A DNA stretch of 64,000 nt, from the NCBI GenBank assembly GCA_000151295.1, contig GG745341.1, positions 158,494 through 222,493 on the forward strand. Reading direction: 5' to 3'. The notes under the pieces were generated by a model, which was given only the letters and a program-made list of their open reading frames with translations, did no database searches and had not been told where the DNA came from. Source of the stretch: Allomyces macrogynus ATCC 38327 (lineage: Eukaryota > Blastocladiomycota > Blastocladiomycetes > Blastocladiales > Blastocladiaceae). A program made the translations under genes and the position numbers. Below, piece by piece: positions 29,775 to 39,532 of the stretch. Numbering within the stretch: position 1 is the stretch's first letter; every line of letters starts with the position of its first letter.

Positions 29775-30325
29775 ACGCGCGCGGGCGTGGAGTTTGACGC
29801 GTCGGCGCGGTTAGTTTGCGCGGTTCGTGAGTAGAAATGATTGGCCGTTGATCGGCAGAGCGGAGTGATGTGTGGATATCGCATAGTTGTGGCCGCATTG
29901 TCGTGGAGGATCGCGTTGTTTTGCGTCACAAGAATGAAACCGTGGTAGTGAAGCGAATTTTAGCGGGCCTTGAATGAGTGGCGGCCTTGCTTCATCATAG
30001 CTAGCGTCGTCAAGCGCGATCTCCTCGCATGCGGGCAGCCTGAACACCGCCGATGAAGAGGGCCGTTGTGACGACGGGCGAGGCATCTGCAAGTGTATTC
30101 GTGTTTTGGGAAGGGAAAACAAAAACGGGAATGGCCCATAAAGCGCACAAGAAGACGTGGCAAAAAGGGGAACGGCAGAACAGCAACAGGTCAAAACTGG
30201 GCCAATCCAAAACTGCAGCAGGGCCAGAGTACAGCTGACAGCGGTGTCAGCGGTGCCAAAAATAGAAGAGGAGATAGGGGTGGGAGTACAACGGGTAACG
30301 ACAACAAACGACTGCCAATCGCGGC
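29775..30325. other. Intergenic, convergent 3' ends
   Basis: 551 bp between the dehydrogenase fragment and the ankyrin-DIL gene on the other strand. It contains an A/G-rich stretch at about 30105-30200. No gene or repeat was recognised. Confidence 0.45.
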
Positions 30326-33300
30326 TCACGCGCGCTTGGCTCCCCTCTTGGTGGGCGGCGGCGTGAGTTCCTCGTCCCACGAAAAATTATCCAGCATGTC
30401 GACAATCTCGTGCGCGAGCACCGGCACTTCCTCGCAATACTTTTCGTCGCCTGTGCTATCGATGCGCACGACAATCCGCTCACCGACGTTCGTCGGAACG
30501 GCAAACGGCAGCCAGTACTTTTCGTCGAGCATGTAGTACATGTAGGCCGCGTCGCCCGTCGCCGGGTCCATGGCAGCGACCGCGACCACGGGTCCCTTGA
30601 TCCGCTCCATGACCGCCGACGGACGGCGCTGTCGCCTTGGTGGAGGCGGGGCGAGCAAGTCGACGTGTCTCGTGGCCACGGGCACGGCACCGGGCGCGGC
30701 GGGTGTGGGAGGCGACGGTGGGATCACGCGGCCAAACTCGTCGATGGGCGGTGGTGACGCGAGCGGGTCCGGGAGCGAGTCGATGTTGGCGCGCTTGGTG
30801 GCGGCAGCGGCGGCGGCGGCGGCACGGTGCGCCTCGACTGTTGCAGCGATGCTGTCAGGCAAACTCGGCCGGCGCACACTGCGTCGGCGGCGGTCAACAG
30901 CGGGGGTCGCGGGCGACGTGGCCGGCGAGGTCACTTCGGCGTGCAGCGACTCGTCGTCCGAGTCGTCCACGTCGCGCAATGCCGCGCGATGTGCGGCGGC
31001 CGCCTCGGCGGCGCGTGTCGCACCATCAACGACGTACTGGGCGATCTCAGGCGCGATCTCGTTCTCATCAGCCTCGTACGTGTAGAGGTCCATGGCACGG
31101 CGCACTTGCGACCAGTTGAGGATCGCCATGTGGCCCGACTCGCGCAACGCCTCGCGAAACACCGAGAGTAGCCGGAAATGCGTGATGATTTGCAGCAACT
31201 GCAGCATGGAAATCACCGGCTGCAAGTGCTTGGTGAAAGTGTCGCGCGATGGTGCTGGAATCGGGTTCGACCGCACCCAGTCTTCGAGGTGCGACAGGTT
31301 CATGCGAATCTGCATGGCCTTCCACCGGCAGCACAGTTCTGGCCGCGAAAGCAGACGGTTGAACGTCGACGCGCCAATGTAGAAGAAAAGCTGCTCGATG
31401 GCCTGGTGCACGAGCGACGGGTGGATGTGGAACGTTTGCAACACGTAGAGTGTTGAGGACAGAATCGTCGTCACGGTGCGCGGCGTCTTCTTGGCCTGCG
31501 GGCGGTGGTGCTTGCGGTGGTGCGGCGACGGCGGGAGCAAGCCCGGTGCGGGCGCATTCGACCCGACCGACGAGCTCGACGAAAAGTAGGACGAGAGCCG
31601 GTTGATCCCCGACAGTTTCGGCGGTGAGCTGCCATTGGCAAAGTTGGGCGACGAGACGGCGCGGCGCAATGCCATGGGCCCGTCGCGACCGCGGCCAGAC
31701 GACGAGGCACCATTGGATGCTGCGCCATTGACCGACGCGGCGCCGCCATTGCTACCGTAAAACCCAGACGCGAGAATCGCCGACGTTGACGACGGCGTGC
31801 GCTCGCGGTACTTGATCTGCGCCCACCCTTCGATCGTATCGTGGCTGAGCAGCGCCTCGTCGACGATCGCGGCAATACGCTGCTGCGCGTCGCGGAGCAA
31901 GGCCATGAAAATATCCTGGATGAGCTCGTTGAGCCGCACCTGGTACGGCAGCGTGGCTACGACGAGCCCCGCATCCTTTTTCAGGCAGTAGAGCAGCCGC
32001 GAGCAGTTGCTGAGCCAGTATCCGAGAAACATCATATCGTGGCGGCGCGGACGCAGCGTCTGCTCCAACATGTCGAGCGCCTGCGAGAACAGCGTATCGA
32101 GCAGTTCCTGCGACGCGTAATAGCCCGCGTACCGCGCTGCCAGGAACAGCACATTGGCCGAGACGGGTCGCCGCGTGTACCCGGCCGGGTTGTTGTTGTG
32201 CGATCGGATCACGGCCGGGTCGGCGAGTTTCTTGATGGCCACGTGCAGCAAAGCGGGCAACGAAGTTTCGGAAAAGACGAGCATCTGGTCGGGCGGGCAC
32301 GCGTCCCAGTCAAACTCGACGAGCGCCTCGTCCTCCTCGTCCATGTAGGCCTGCGGATCGATCATTTCGGCCACGGGCATGTCGCCGGACTCGTCGCCGT
32401 CGACGGGCGGTGGCGGGCGCGCTGGGCTCGACCCGTTTTGCGTAATGTGTGCAAGCGCTGCAGGCACAGTCGTGCCGACAATGTCGCACATTTCGCGGTA
32501 GTCGACGCCGTAGAGAGATGGGACATAGTACGAGTCGGAGGTCATGGAGGTGACGGACGTCGCGGCATCGCCCGAGTCGGACGAGTTGCGCGTGTAGATT
32601 GATCGCGTGTCCGAATAAAAGATGGACGCCAGCTGGTCACGCCGCGGCAGGTGTGCGCGCTCGAGAAAGTCGCGGACCGTCTTGCCCGTGACACTGCGCA
32701 CGTCGGCGTCGACGCCGCGGTCGAGCAGGAGCTCGAANNNNNNNNNNNNNNNNNNNNNNNNNNNNNNNNNNNNNNNNNNNNNNNNNNNNNNNNNNNNNNN
32801 NNNNNNNNNNNNNNNNNNNNNNNNNNNNNNNNNNNNNNNNNNNNNNNNNNNNNNNNNNNNNNNNNNNNNNNNNNNNNNNNNNNNNNNNNNNNNNNNNNNN
32901 NNNNNNNNNNNNNNNNNNNNNNNNNNNNNNNNNNNNNNNNNNNNNNNNNNNNNNNNNNNNNNNNNNNNNNNNNNNNNNNNNNNNNNNNNNNNNNNNNNNN
33001 NNNNNNNNNNNNNNNNNNNNNNNNNNNNNNNNNNNNNNNNNNNNNNNNNNNNNNNNNNNNNNNNNNNNNNNNNNNNNNNNNNNNNNNNNNNNNNNNNNNN
33101 NNNNNNNNNNNNNNNNNNNNNNNNNNNNNNNNNNNNNNNNNNNNNNNNNNNNNNNNNNNNNNNNNNNNNNNNNNNNNNNNNNNNNNNNNNNNNNNNNNNN
33201 NNNNNNNNNNNNNNNNNNNNNNNNNNNNNNNNNNNNNNNNNNNNNNNNNNNNNNNNNNNNNNNNNNNNNNNNNNNNNNNNNNNNNNNNNNNNNNNNNNNN

Positions 33301-34414
33301 NNNNNNNNNNNNNNNNNNNNNNNNNNNNNNNNNNNNNNNNNNNNNNNNNNNNNNNNNNNNNNNNNNNNNNNNNNNNNNNNNNNNNNNNNNNNNNNNNNNN
33401 NNNNNNNNNNNNNNNNNNNNNNNNNNNNNNNNNNNNNNNNNNNNNNNNNNNNNNNNNNNNNNNNNNNNNNNNNNNNNNNNNNNNNNNNNNNNNNNNNNNN
33501 NNNNNNNNNNNNNNNNNNNNNNNNNNNNNNNNNNNNNNNNNNNNNNNNNNNNNNNNNNNNNNNNNNNNNNNNNNNNNNNNNNNNNNNNNNNNNNNNNNNN
33601 NNNNNNNNNNNNNNNNNNCAGCGCACACGCACGCAATGCACGCACGAAACCGGTTGACACGCGTCGCGGTGTACGTACTGTTATCCTGCAAGTCGGCATC
33701 GGCCCCGGCCTCGAGCAGCCGCTTCACGACATTGGCGTGCCCAAAGCACGCGGCCTGCATGAGCCCCGTCGACCCCGTCTCGTCGGCCGTGTCGACCGGT
33801 ACGTCCTCGGCACAGTGCTTGAGCAAGTAGGACACCTTGCGCAGGTCGCCAGCGGCGCACGAGCGCACAAACGCAGCCTGCAGCTTCTTTTTGATGTCCT
33901 CGTCGTGGAAAATCGAGTCGAGCGTGTTGGTCAGCTCAAACGCCACGTCGGCCTCGTCGCCGACGCCTTGGCCCATTTGGTGCACGAGCGAGACGACCGA
34001 CTTGCGGCGTGGCCCCGCGCCTGCCCCGGGTATTGCGAGCGTGCTCGTGGGTCGGAGCGCGTTGGCGTTGGCGGCAGCAAGTGCCGCCATGGCTGCAGGC
34101 GACGGCGGCAGGTTCGTGGCAGGGACAGGCGGGAGCGGCGGGACAGTCACCCCGGCCGGCAATGGGTGCAGGACCGCATCGGTCGAGTTGACGGCGGGTG
34201 CGGGTGGGTCCGACGGGACGGCAACGGGGCTCAGCGCGGGACTTGCCGCCGTCAGCGGCGGTGCAGTGGCGAGCGGGCTGCGCGTGGCCGGCGCTGTGGA
34301 TGCGCGTGGGGACCGCGGCTTGCCGTTGAGCAGCACCATGGCGGCGGCCGAGGCTGCGTCGCCGCCGCCGTGCGCGGTGGTCGTGCTGGGCGTGGGCGGG
34401 ACGGCATGGGCCAT
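30326..34414 (-). CDS. Ankyrin-repeat and dilute (DIL) domain protein, gapped
   Basis: The N-terminal 200 residues from MAHAVPPTPSTTTAHGGG are Pro/Ala/Ser-rich. Ankyrin repeats then begin (LQAAFVRSCAAGDLRKVSYL; STGLMQAACFGHANVVKRLL). A GTACG donor at 33678 opens an intron just before the gap. After the gap come a last repeat end (FELLLDRGVDADVRSVTGKT), a linker, and a DIL domain (MFLGYWLSNCSRLLYCLKKD; TLYVLQTFHIHPSLVHQAIE; FFYIGASTFNRLL; LLQIITHFRLLSVFREAL) as at the tail of class V myosins. Fungi have such ankyrin-DIL proteins without a motor, and DIL suggests cargo or vesicle binding at the cell cortex. The C-terminus is disordered, then a short folded tail (YMYYMLDEKYWLPFAVPTNV). Confidence 0.82.
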   Translation of the reverse strand: MAHAVPPTPSTTTAHGGGDAASAAAMVLLNGKPRSPRASTAPATRSPLATAPPLTAASPALSPVAVPSDPPAPAVNSTDAVLHPLPAGVTVPPLPPVPATNLPPSPAAMAALAAANANALRPTSTLAIPGAGAGPRRKSVVSLVHQMGQGVGDEADVAFELTNTLDSIFHDEDIKKKLQAAFVRSCAAGDLRKVSYLLKHCAEDVPVDTADETGSTGLMQAACFGHANVVKRLLEAGADADLQDNSTYTATRVNRFRACIACVCAXXXXXXXXXXXXXXXXXXXXXXXXXXXXXXXXXXXXXXXXXXXXXXXXXXXXXXXXXXXXXXXXXXXXXXXXXXXXXXXXXXXXXXXXXXXXXXXXXXXXXXXXXXXXXXXXXXXXXXXXXXXXXXXXXXXXXXXXXXXXXXXXXXXXXXXXXXXXXXXXXXXXXXXXXXXXXXXXXXXXXXXXXXXXXXXXXXXXXXXXXXXXXXXXXXXXXXXXXXXXXXXXXXXXXXXXXXXXXXXXXXXXXXXXXXXXXXXXXXXXXXXXXXXXXXXXXXXXXXXXXXXXXXXXXXXXXXFELLLDRGVDADVRSVTGKTVRDFLERAHLPRRDQLASIFYSDTRSIYTRNSSDSGDAATSVTSMTSDSYYVPSLYGVDYREMCDIVGTTVPAALAHITQNGSSPARPPPPVDGDESGDMPVAEMIDPQAYMDEEDEALVEFDWDACPPDQMLVFSETSLPALLHVAIKKLADPAVIRSHNNNPAGYTRRPVSANVLFLAARYAGYYASQELLDTLFSQALDMLEQTLRPRRHDMMFLGYWLSNCSRLLYCLKKDAGLVVATLPYQVRLNELIQDIFMALLRDAQQRIAAIVDEALLSHDTIEGWAQIKYRERTPSSTSAILASGFYGSNGGAASVNGAASNGASSSGRGRDGPMALRRAVSSPNFANGSSPPKLSGINRLSSYFSSSSSVGSNAPAPGLLPPSPHHRKHHRPQAKKTPRTVTTILSSTLYVLQTFHIHPSLVHQAIEQLFFYIGASTFNRLLSRPELCCRWKAMQIRMNLSHLEDWVRSNPIPAPSRDTFTKHLQPVISMLQLLQIITHFRLLSVFREALRESGHMAILNWSQVRRAMDLYTYEADENEIAPEIAQYVVDGATRAAEAAAAHRAALRDVDDSDDESLHAEVTSPATSPATPAVDRRRRSVRRPSLPDSIAATVEAHRAAAAAAAATKRANIDSLPDPLASPPPIDEFGRVIPPSPPTPAAPGAVPVATRHVDLLAPPPPRRQRRPSAVMERIKGPVVAVAAMDPATGDAAYMYYMLDEKYWLPFAVPTNVGERIVVRIDSTGDEKYCEEVPVLAHEIVDMLDNFSWDEELTPPPTKRGAKRA
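32738..33618. other. Assembly gap (881 N)
   Basis: A run of N inside the ankyrin repeats; probably several repeats and one intron are missing. Open frames across it are meaningless. Confidence 0.99.
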
Positions 34415-35038
34415 GCTTGGTGGGTGGGCGCGGGGTTGGTAGCGTGCAGTGAGCGAGTCGGTAAACGGTGGTGCAGCGTTCTTGGGGTGGGCAGTCGACG
34501 TCGGGGCGAGGGTGGGCAGGTCGGGCAGCAAGGGCGCGCGCGGCGGTGTTGCCGAGCAAGAGGATGGCGGCGGGGACGATGGCGACACGAGGAAAAGACA
34601 ATAATTACCGGCGGCAGCAGGCGCGTCGGCCAGCGCCGGTCCAGTGGCAGCCGCGCTGTCGGGATGGGCAAGCAATGGCGGCGGCCGCCTGTGCAGCCGC
34701 ATCTGCGAGCAAGCGGGGGGCGCGTGGCGCAAGCGCGCGTCACGTGGCAAAGGCCCCCTCGCTGAAGGGCCGCCATCGCTGAAACGTCCCTGCCGCCCTC
34801 CCTGCGCTGATCCCGCGGCCGCATCCAACCGCACGCGATTGTGATCTGCAGAGTGATCCATGGAACATGCGTGTGCGGCGCCGGCGGCCCACCTGGGCAA
34901 GAACACGCCGGCATACAAACCTTGGTCACAAACGCACGCTAGCGCGTCCCAGACTTCCACGCGAGCCTCACGCACGTCGCTGAACAACGGCATGCACATC
35001 TGCCCTTTGCACATTCGCAGAATACTGCAACAACAGAA
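34415..35038. other. Upstream region of the ankyrin-DIL gene
   Basis: 624 bp. The ankyrin-DIL frame stays open upstream to about 35014 without coding character; ATG 34414 is preferred. The Nudix gene ends at 35039 on the same strand. No other element was seen. Confidence 0.45.
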
Positions 35039-35670
35039 TCACGCCTGCCCGACCACACGCTCGCCCGTCCGCTCCACATCAATCACATACCGCACCATGG
35101 CCGGCACCTCCCCGTCAAACCACACCTGCACGGTCAACGGCTCCTTGCGAAACAACCACGGGAACCACACGCGGTCGTCGTCCCACATCTTGTCAAACGG
35201 CACCTGGTCCCAATCAAACCACTGCGGCCGCATCTCCTCAGTCTCGTACGGCGCGCGCGCTCCATGCAGGCCGTCCGTGGGCTGCGCGGCCACAAGCTCG
35301 GACGTCTAGGTGATACGGTAGAGCGCCACGTGAAACACTTGCGGGATCGTGTTGTTGGAGCCGAAGAGCGTGCGGCGCGGTGCAGGTCGTGTGCGGGAAT
35401 GACAAGCCCGCACTCTTCTTGCAGCTCGCGCGGGGCGGCCGACTCAGTGGACGCGTCGGTCAAGTCGACTTTGCCACCGAATCCGTTCCACATCTGCATT
35501 CGACGAGTTAAGCAATCTCGTTGCTGGGTCCCGGATTCATTCGTCACTCCGAGGGTACGTACGTTGGCGCTAAACCCACACCTCTTCATGCCGAGCAAGA
35601 CGCGGCGCTGGGTAGAGTCCACGGTCAAGACCAGCGTAAAGGAATTGAACGGCTTGTCCAAACACAGCAT
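35039..35670 (-). pseudogene. MTH1-type Nudix hydrolase, disrupted reading frame
   Basis: Related to 8-oxo-dGTPase MTH1/NUDT1, which hydrolyses oxidised purine nucleotides. Exon 1 (35670-35563) gives FTLVLTVDSTQRRVLLGMKR-CGFSAN. A 69-nt intron follows, and exon 2 begins MWNGFGGKVDLTDASTESAA-PRELQEECGL, the Nudix box with one residue more than usual and Asp for the first Glu. The frame shifts by one base near 35385 (to LFGSNNTIPQVFHVALYRIT). A TAG follows at 35306-35308, in frame with the conserved end (YETEEMRPQWFDWDQVPFDK, MWDDDRVWFPWLF). Either assembly errors or a decaying gene could explain both breaks. The conservation of the last 80 residues favours errors or very recent loss. Confidence 0.72.
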
Positions 35671-36243
35671 CTCCAAGCCAGGTTGACCGTTGGCGGCCGC
35701 TGGTGCTGCCCCATCGGCGAGACCGTCTTGCGCATGATGTGAACATTGTGCGAGAGGTGCTGTCGCTCCGGTTTGGTTGTCCGCTTGGGAATCGTGATGA
35801 GCTGCGACTGCGCGCAAAGAAAGGGTGGGGGAGCAATGGTTGCTGGCGGTGATGTGGTTGGGCCCAACAACACGTCACACGGCTGAGCGTGACCGCGTCC
35901 ACATCGACGCGCCGCGGCATCGCACTGCACGACGCCCGCGTGGCCACGCCCAGTGTGCTCCATCTCAGCGGATGATGGCGTCCCTGGCCATGTACACCGG
36001 CACGGCCATGTGACTGCTCGCAAACCATTCTTCCGACGGCTCCTCCACGCATCGCACCGATCCCCGACCCTAAACGACCACGACACGCGCGCCAATGTGG
36101 GTTTGCCGCGCCTGCATGCATGCACCAATCCTATGTCCGGCCACCGGAGCTGACCCATCCGTGGGGGGCCACCAGCTGCGCTTGATTAGACCCCGCATCG
36201 CGTCCCAATCTTTGCGGATTTCCAATTTCTCGATTTATTTGCC
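35671..36243. other. Intergenic, divergent region
   Basis: 573 bp between the Nudix gene and the next plus-strand gene. Open frames on the minus strand here are extensions of the Nudix frame without similarity. An AT-rich CTCGATTTATTTG lies just upstream of the 36244 start. Confidence 0.45.
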
Positions 36244-37715
36244 ATGGCTGTTCGCGTCAAGCGCAAGGTGCCCGCCAAGCCGGCGCCCACGTCGCCAAGA
36301 CCCAAACGCGCGGCCGCGCAAAAACCCACGGCCTCCGTCACGGCGCCGACGCGGTCCTTGACGCCGGCGCGCAAGAAGCCGGCCGCACGGAAACAGGTGG
36401 GCACCACCACGACGACGACGCCACCAACGTCCAAGGCGACGACCGCGTTAAAGGGCAAGCCTGCGGCGCCGTCGTCATCGAAGGGCAAAACGACGTCGCC
36501 CAAGAGCACGAAGCGCAGCACCGCGGCCACGCCGCCCAAGCGCGCAACGGCGGCCAAGGGTAAGAAGTCGGGCAGTTTAGCGGCCGCGTTCAAGCCGCGG
36601 CGCGTCAAGTTTGCGCCGGGCAGACCGCAGATCTTGTCGGTGTATTCCAAGGACGAGTACGACCGCAGCGTGAGCGCCGACGAGTGGTGGATCCAGTTTG
36701 AACGTACGAACCGTTCTCCGCGCCCTGCTGTCGTGCGCGCTCGACGGCTGGACTGACGCGCTTGCCTTGCTCCGCTCTCCCAGACAACCAGTGCAGCCAC
36801 GCCGAGACCGTCGACGTCTACTGGCAGCTCGACGTCTACAAGCTCTACGAGCTCGTCCCGCACATGCCCGCCGAGGCCTGCGCGAGCGTGCGGTTCGACG
36901 TTCTCAAGACGCCCGCCGACCGCGACCGGCTCGTCCGCGGCAAGTCTCAGGCCGAGGCATCGCAAATGACGCTCGTCGAGATTCAGGACTACCTCGACGA
37001 CAACTTGCTCGAATTCGATGCGGCGGCACGCGCGTTCATGCCCACCATCCAGACCTACATTGACGCGCTCCTCGCGCTGTTCCAGCCGCACGAGGACGTG
37101 TACCTCGCGATGCTCGGTCTCGACGACGCCGCTACCGCCGATGCCGAGGAAGGGGTAGGTAACGCGGGCGGCCCGCCGGGTTCCGGGTGCTACTTTGACG
37201 TGGTCAAGGTGTTTGCCATGTACGCGGCGCTCAACGCCGATGTGGGCAAGCCTCCAGCGGCACTTGCCAAGCTATATGGCGTGCAAGACCAGTTGCCGCT
37301 GCTCGAATCGCATGCGCACACGCTCGTGCGCCAGTTTTTCGTACGCCGGTCGCAGCCCGTGGATGAGGTGGTGGTCGACCGGCTGCTCCGGCTCATGATT
37401 GTGGCGGTGGGCACGCGCGTCACGCCGCGGCGCACATCCAAGAAGCGCAAGGCCGGGGGCGCGGCCGCTGCAGCACCGGTGGGTCCCAAGGGCGATGACG
37501 AAGAGGAGAATGCCGGCGCGGCTGCTCCTACTCCTGCTGATGCGAGTGCATCGCGGCCGGCCAAGCGGCAAAAGAAGGCGGCAGCGGGGAAAGCCTCCGA
37601 GGCCTTGGCCGTTGACGGCGCCGCAGCGCCACCACCACCGTCGCGGCCGGCAACACCGAGTCCGTCGCGCGCACGGCCGCAGACGCGGTCGCGCGCACGC
37701 AGCAGCACCGCATGA
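36244..37715 (+). CDS. Uncharacterised basic, probably nuclear protein
   Basis: Exons 36244-36703 and 36784-37715 (intron 80 nt, phase 1) give 463 residues. The first 130 residues are Lys/Ala/Pro/Thr-rich like a histone-H1 tail (KKPAARKQ, KGKTTSPKSTKRS). A conserved-looking segment follows: PGRPQILSVYSKDEYDRSVS then DEWWIQFE. The middle (residues about 160-390) is helical, with WQLDVYKLYELVPHMPAEAC and FMPTIQTYIDALLALF. The C-terminus returns to low complexity with two basic clusters (SKKRKAGG, RPAKRQKK) that look like nuclear localisation signals. I do not recognise the family. A chromatin role is inference from composition only. Confidence 0.72.
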
Positions 37716-39532
37716 CACCGGGTCACGGCGGTGCGGTTTTGTACATGATTTCATTTATTTTTTCCGTTGGAAAAATCAGGAATTTTGCTTGGACGTTTGC
37801 AAGCGGCAGGCGCGTCTCCCACGTCGGTGGCTGGTGAACGGCAAAATTCCACGTGGGAAGCCGGCCACCATGCACGTGCACCAAGCGCGCGTCTCCCACC
37901 AGCAGCGTAAAACGGCGACCACATCTGTGATCCCAGCGCCAGCATCGAGGTGGGCCAACCTCGGAAGAACGCACCGTCGCTGGCAAGCACCGAGCGCACG
38001 GCGATGGCCCTGGCGGCCTGGCATGAACGGCGCGCGCCCGGCGGAGGCCGCGCTGGCGCGCACCGCGGCAGACGGGTGCGGTACCGCCGCAGGACGATGT
38101 CGAGCGCGACCGTGCGCGTGTATGCGCGGGAGGAATGATCGGAATGGGCAGCTCGGTGCGATACCCACCCACGCCGCCAGGCAAATTAAAACAATATATC
38201 ACGCCCATCAGCAGCGCACCTGCCGCCGGCCCGTGCCCACCACCGCCGCCGCGCGCCCGCTCTCCCGGCATTCGCGCGCGCACCTCCGCCGCCCTCGACT
38301 TCCCGACCCGACCGAATTTGACTGCGGATAGACACCTTCATCCATTCATCTCGCATACCGCGGCGACTGGACTGGCCCCCGCCCCCCCTGCGTCCCTCGC
38401 TGCGTCGCCGCACCGCACCTTCCTGGATCATATCTCCTCCATTTCTCATTTCCCGCGCTGCGCCAGTCCCCGCACTCTGCTGCCACGCGCCCACCGCCGC
38501 TGACAAGGCCGCATCACCGACGGCGCTCCCTTTTCCGCGCGCCGATCACGGTGCCCCGACCTACGCAACCCACCGCTGCGGTGCCGCCGCGCACGGATTA
38601 TCGATTATCGCGACCGCGGATCACCCAAGATCCCCCGTATTCGCTGGTCGACACGCTCGTGGGACAAGCTCGCTCGCTCTGGTCCCCGCATTTCGAGCGT
38701 CCACGGTATGGCAGCGGCCTGGCCTCTCGTCCCAGCGCTCGGGATGATCACGACAGCGAGCGCTAATGCTCGCCGCGCGCGACTTGGTTCTAGAACGACA
38801 AGTGGGCAGCACCGAATCGGCACCTGGCGCCGACGAGCGGTCAAGTTACACAGTGGCGCGCTCGTGCGGCGGATTTGTCCGACTGCCCGGCACGCACGCC
38901 GCACACCAACGGGCGACCGCGCTCGCTCATCGACGACCCCGCTGCGCGTGATAATTCGCGCGGCAGAACGACGGCACCGAACGCGCCGTCCATCGTGCGT
39001 GGCTCACGGCGCACCACGATCCGTTCCGGGAGCCGCGGACGGGGACACGTCGCGATTGCATTCGCGTGTCCGCCCGCTGCGCGACGGTTGACGAGGACGA
39101 AGACGATTGCCGAGGCGTTTTCGCTGGTATGTCGTGCGCGTCTTGCTTGTCGTGGCGCGCATGGAAGCGAGGATGGCTGCACGCGGGTGGAGAGAGGGGC
39201 GCCTGCGTGTACGCACGACAACTTGTGCCGGCGCGCGGCAACGTGTTAACGTGTTGGACGATGGAGTGTCTTCACGTTTGCCGAGTCAACAGGCGGGGTC
39301 CCCCCGCGCCGGTCCAGCAAGCTTTGCGTTCAGCTCGTGGCAGGGCCGGCCGCCAACGAGTTCCTTCCATGCCCTCGAAATTCTTGCTTACCATGCTGGC
39401 CGCGCTCCGTGGGGATGGTGGCAATGGTTTATAGAAACTCGCCGTCCCCGACCTCATCGGCACCGACTCGACGGCCCTGCTGCTCCCGCTGCAACCCTCT
39501 TGACCCTCCGCAATCCACAACCTACGCCCACC
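37716..39532. other. Long intergenic region
   Basis: 1.8 kb without a gene I can support. Many open frames cover it on both strands, as expected at this GC content, but none is convincing. A minus-strand stretch at about 38120-37880 (ALDIVLRRYRTRL, then FFRGWPTSM) faintly recalls a mitochondrial carrier and is noted only as a weak resemblance. A CAATGGTTTATAGAAA element at 39422-39437 is a plausible core promoter for the downstream gene. Confidence 0.4.

Noticed and set aside
32651..34765. Plus-strand open frames through the second N run
   Set aside because: Open only because N is not translated into stops; antisense to the ankyrin-DIL gene.
37750..38130. Possible mitochondrial carrier fragment on the minus strand
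   Set aside because: ALDIVLRRYRTRL and FFRGWPTSM faintly recall carrier motifs, but the Pro of PxD is absent, there are no membrane segments around it, and the rest does not align.
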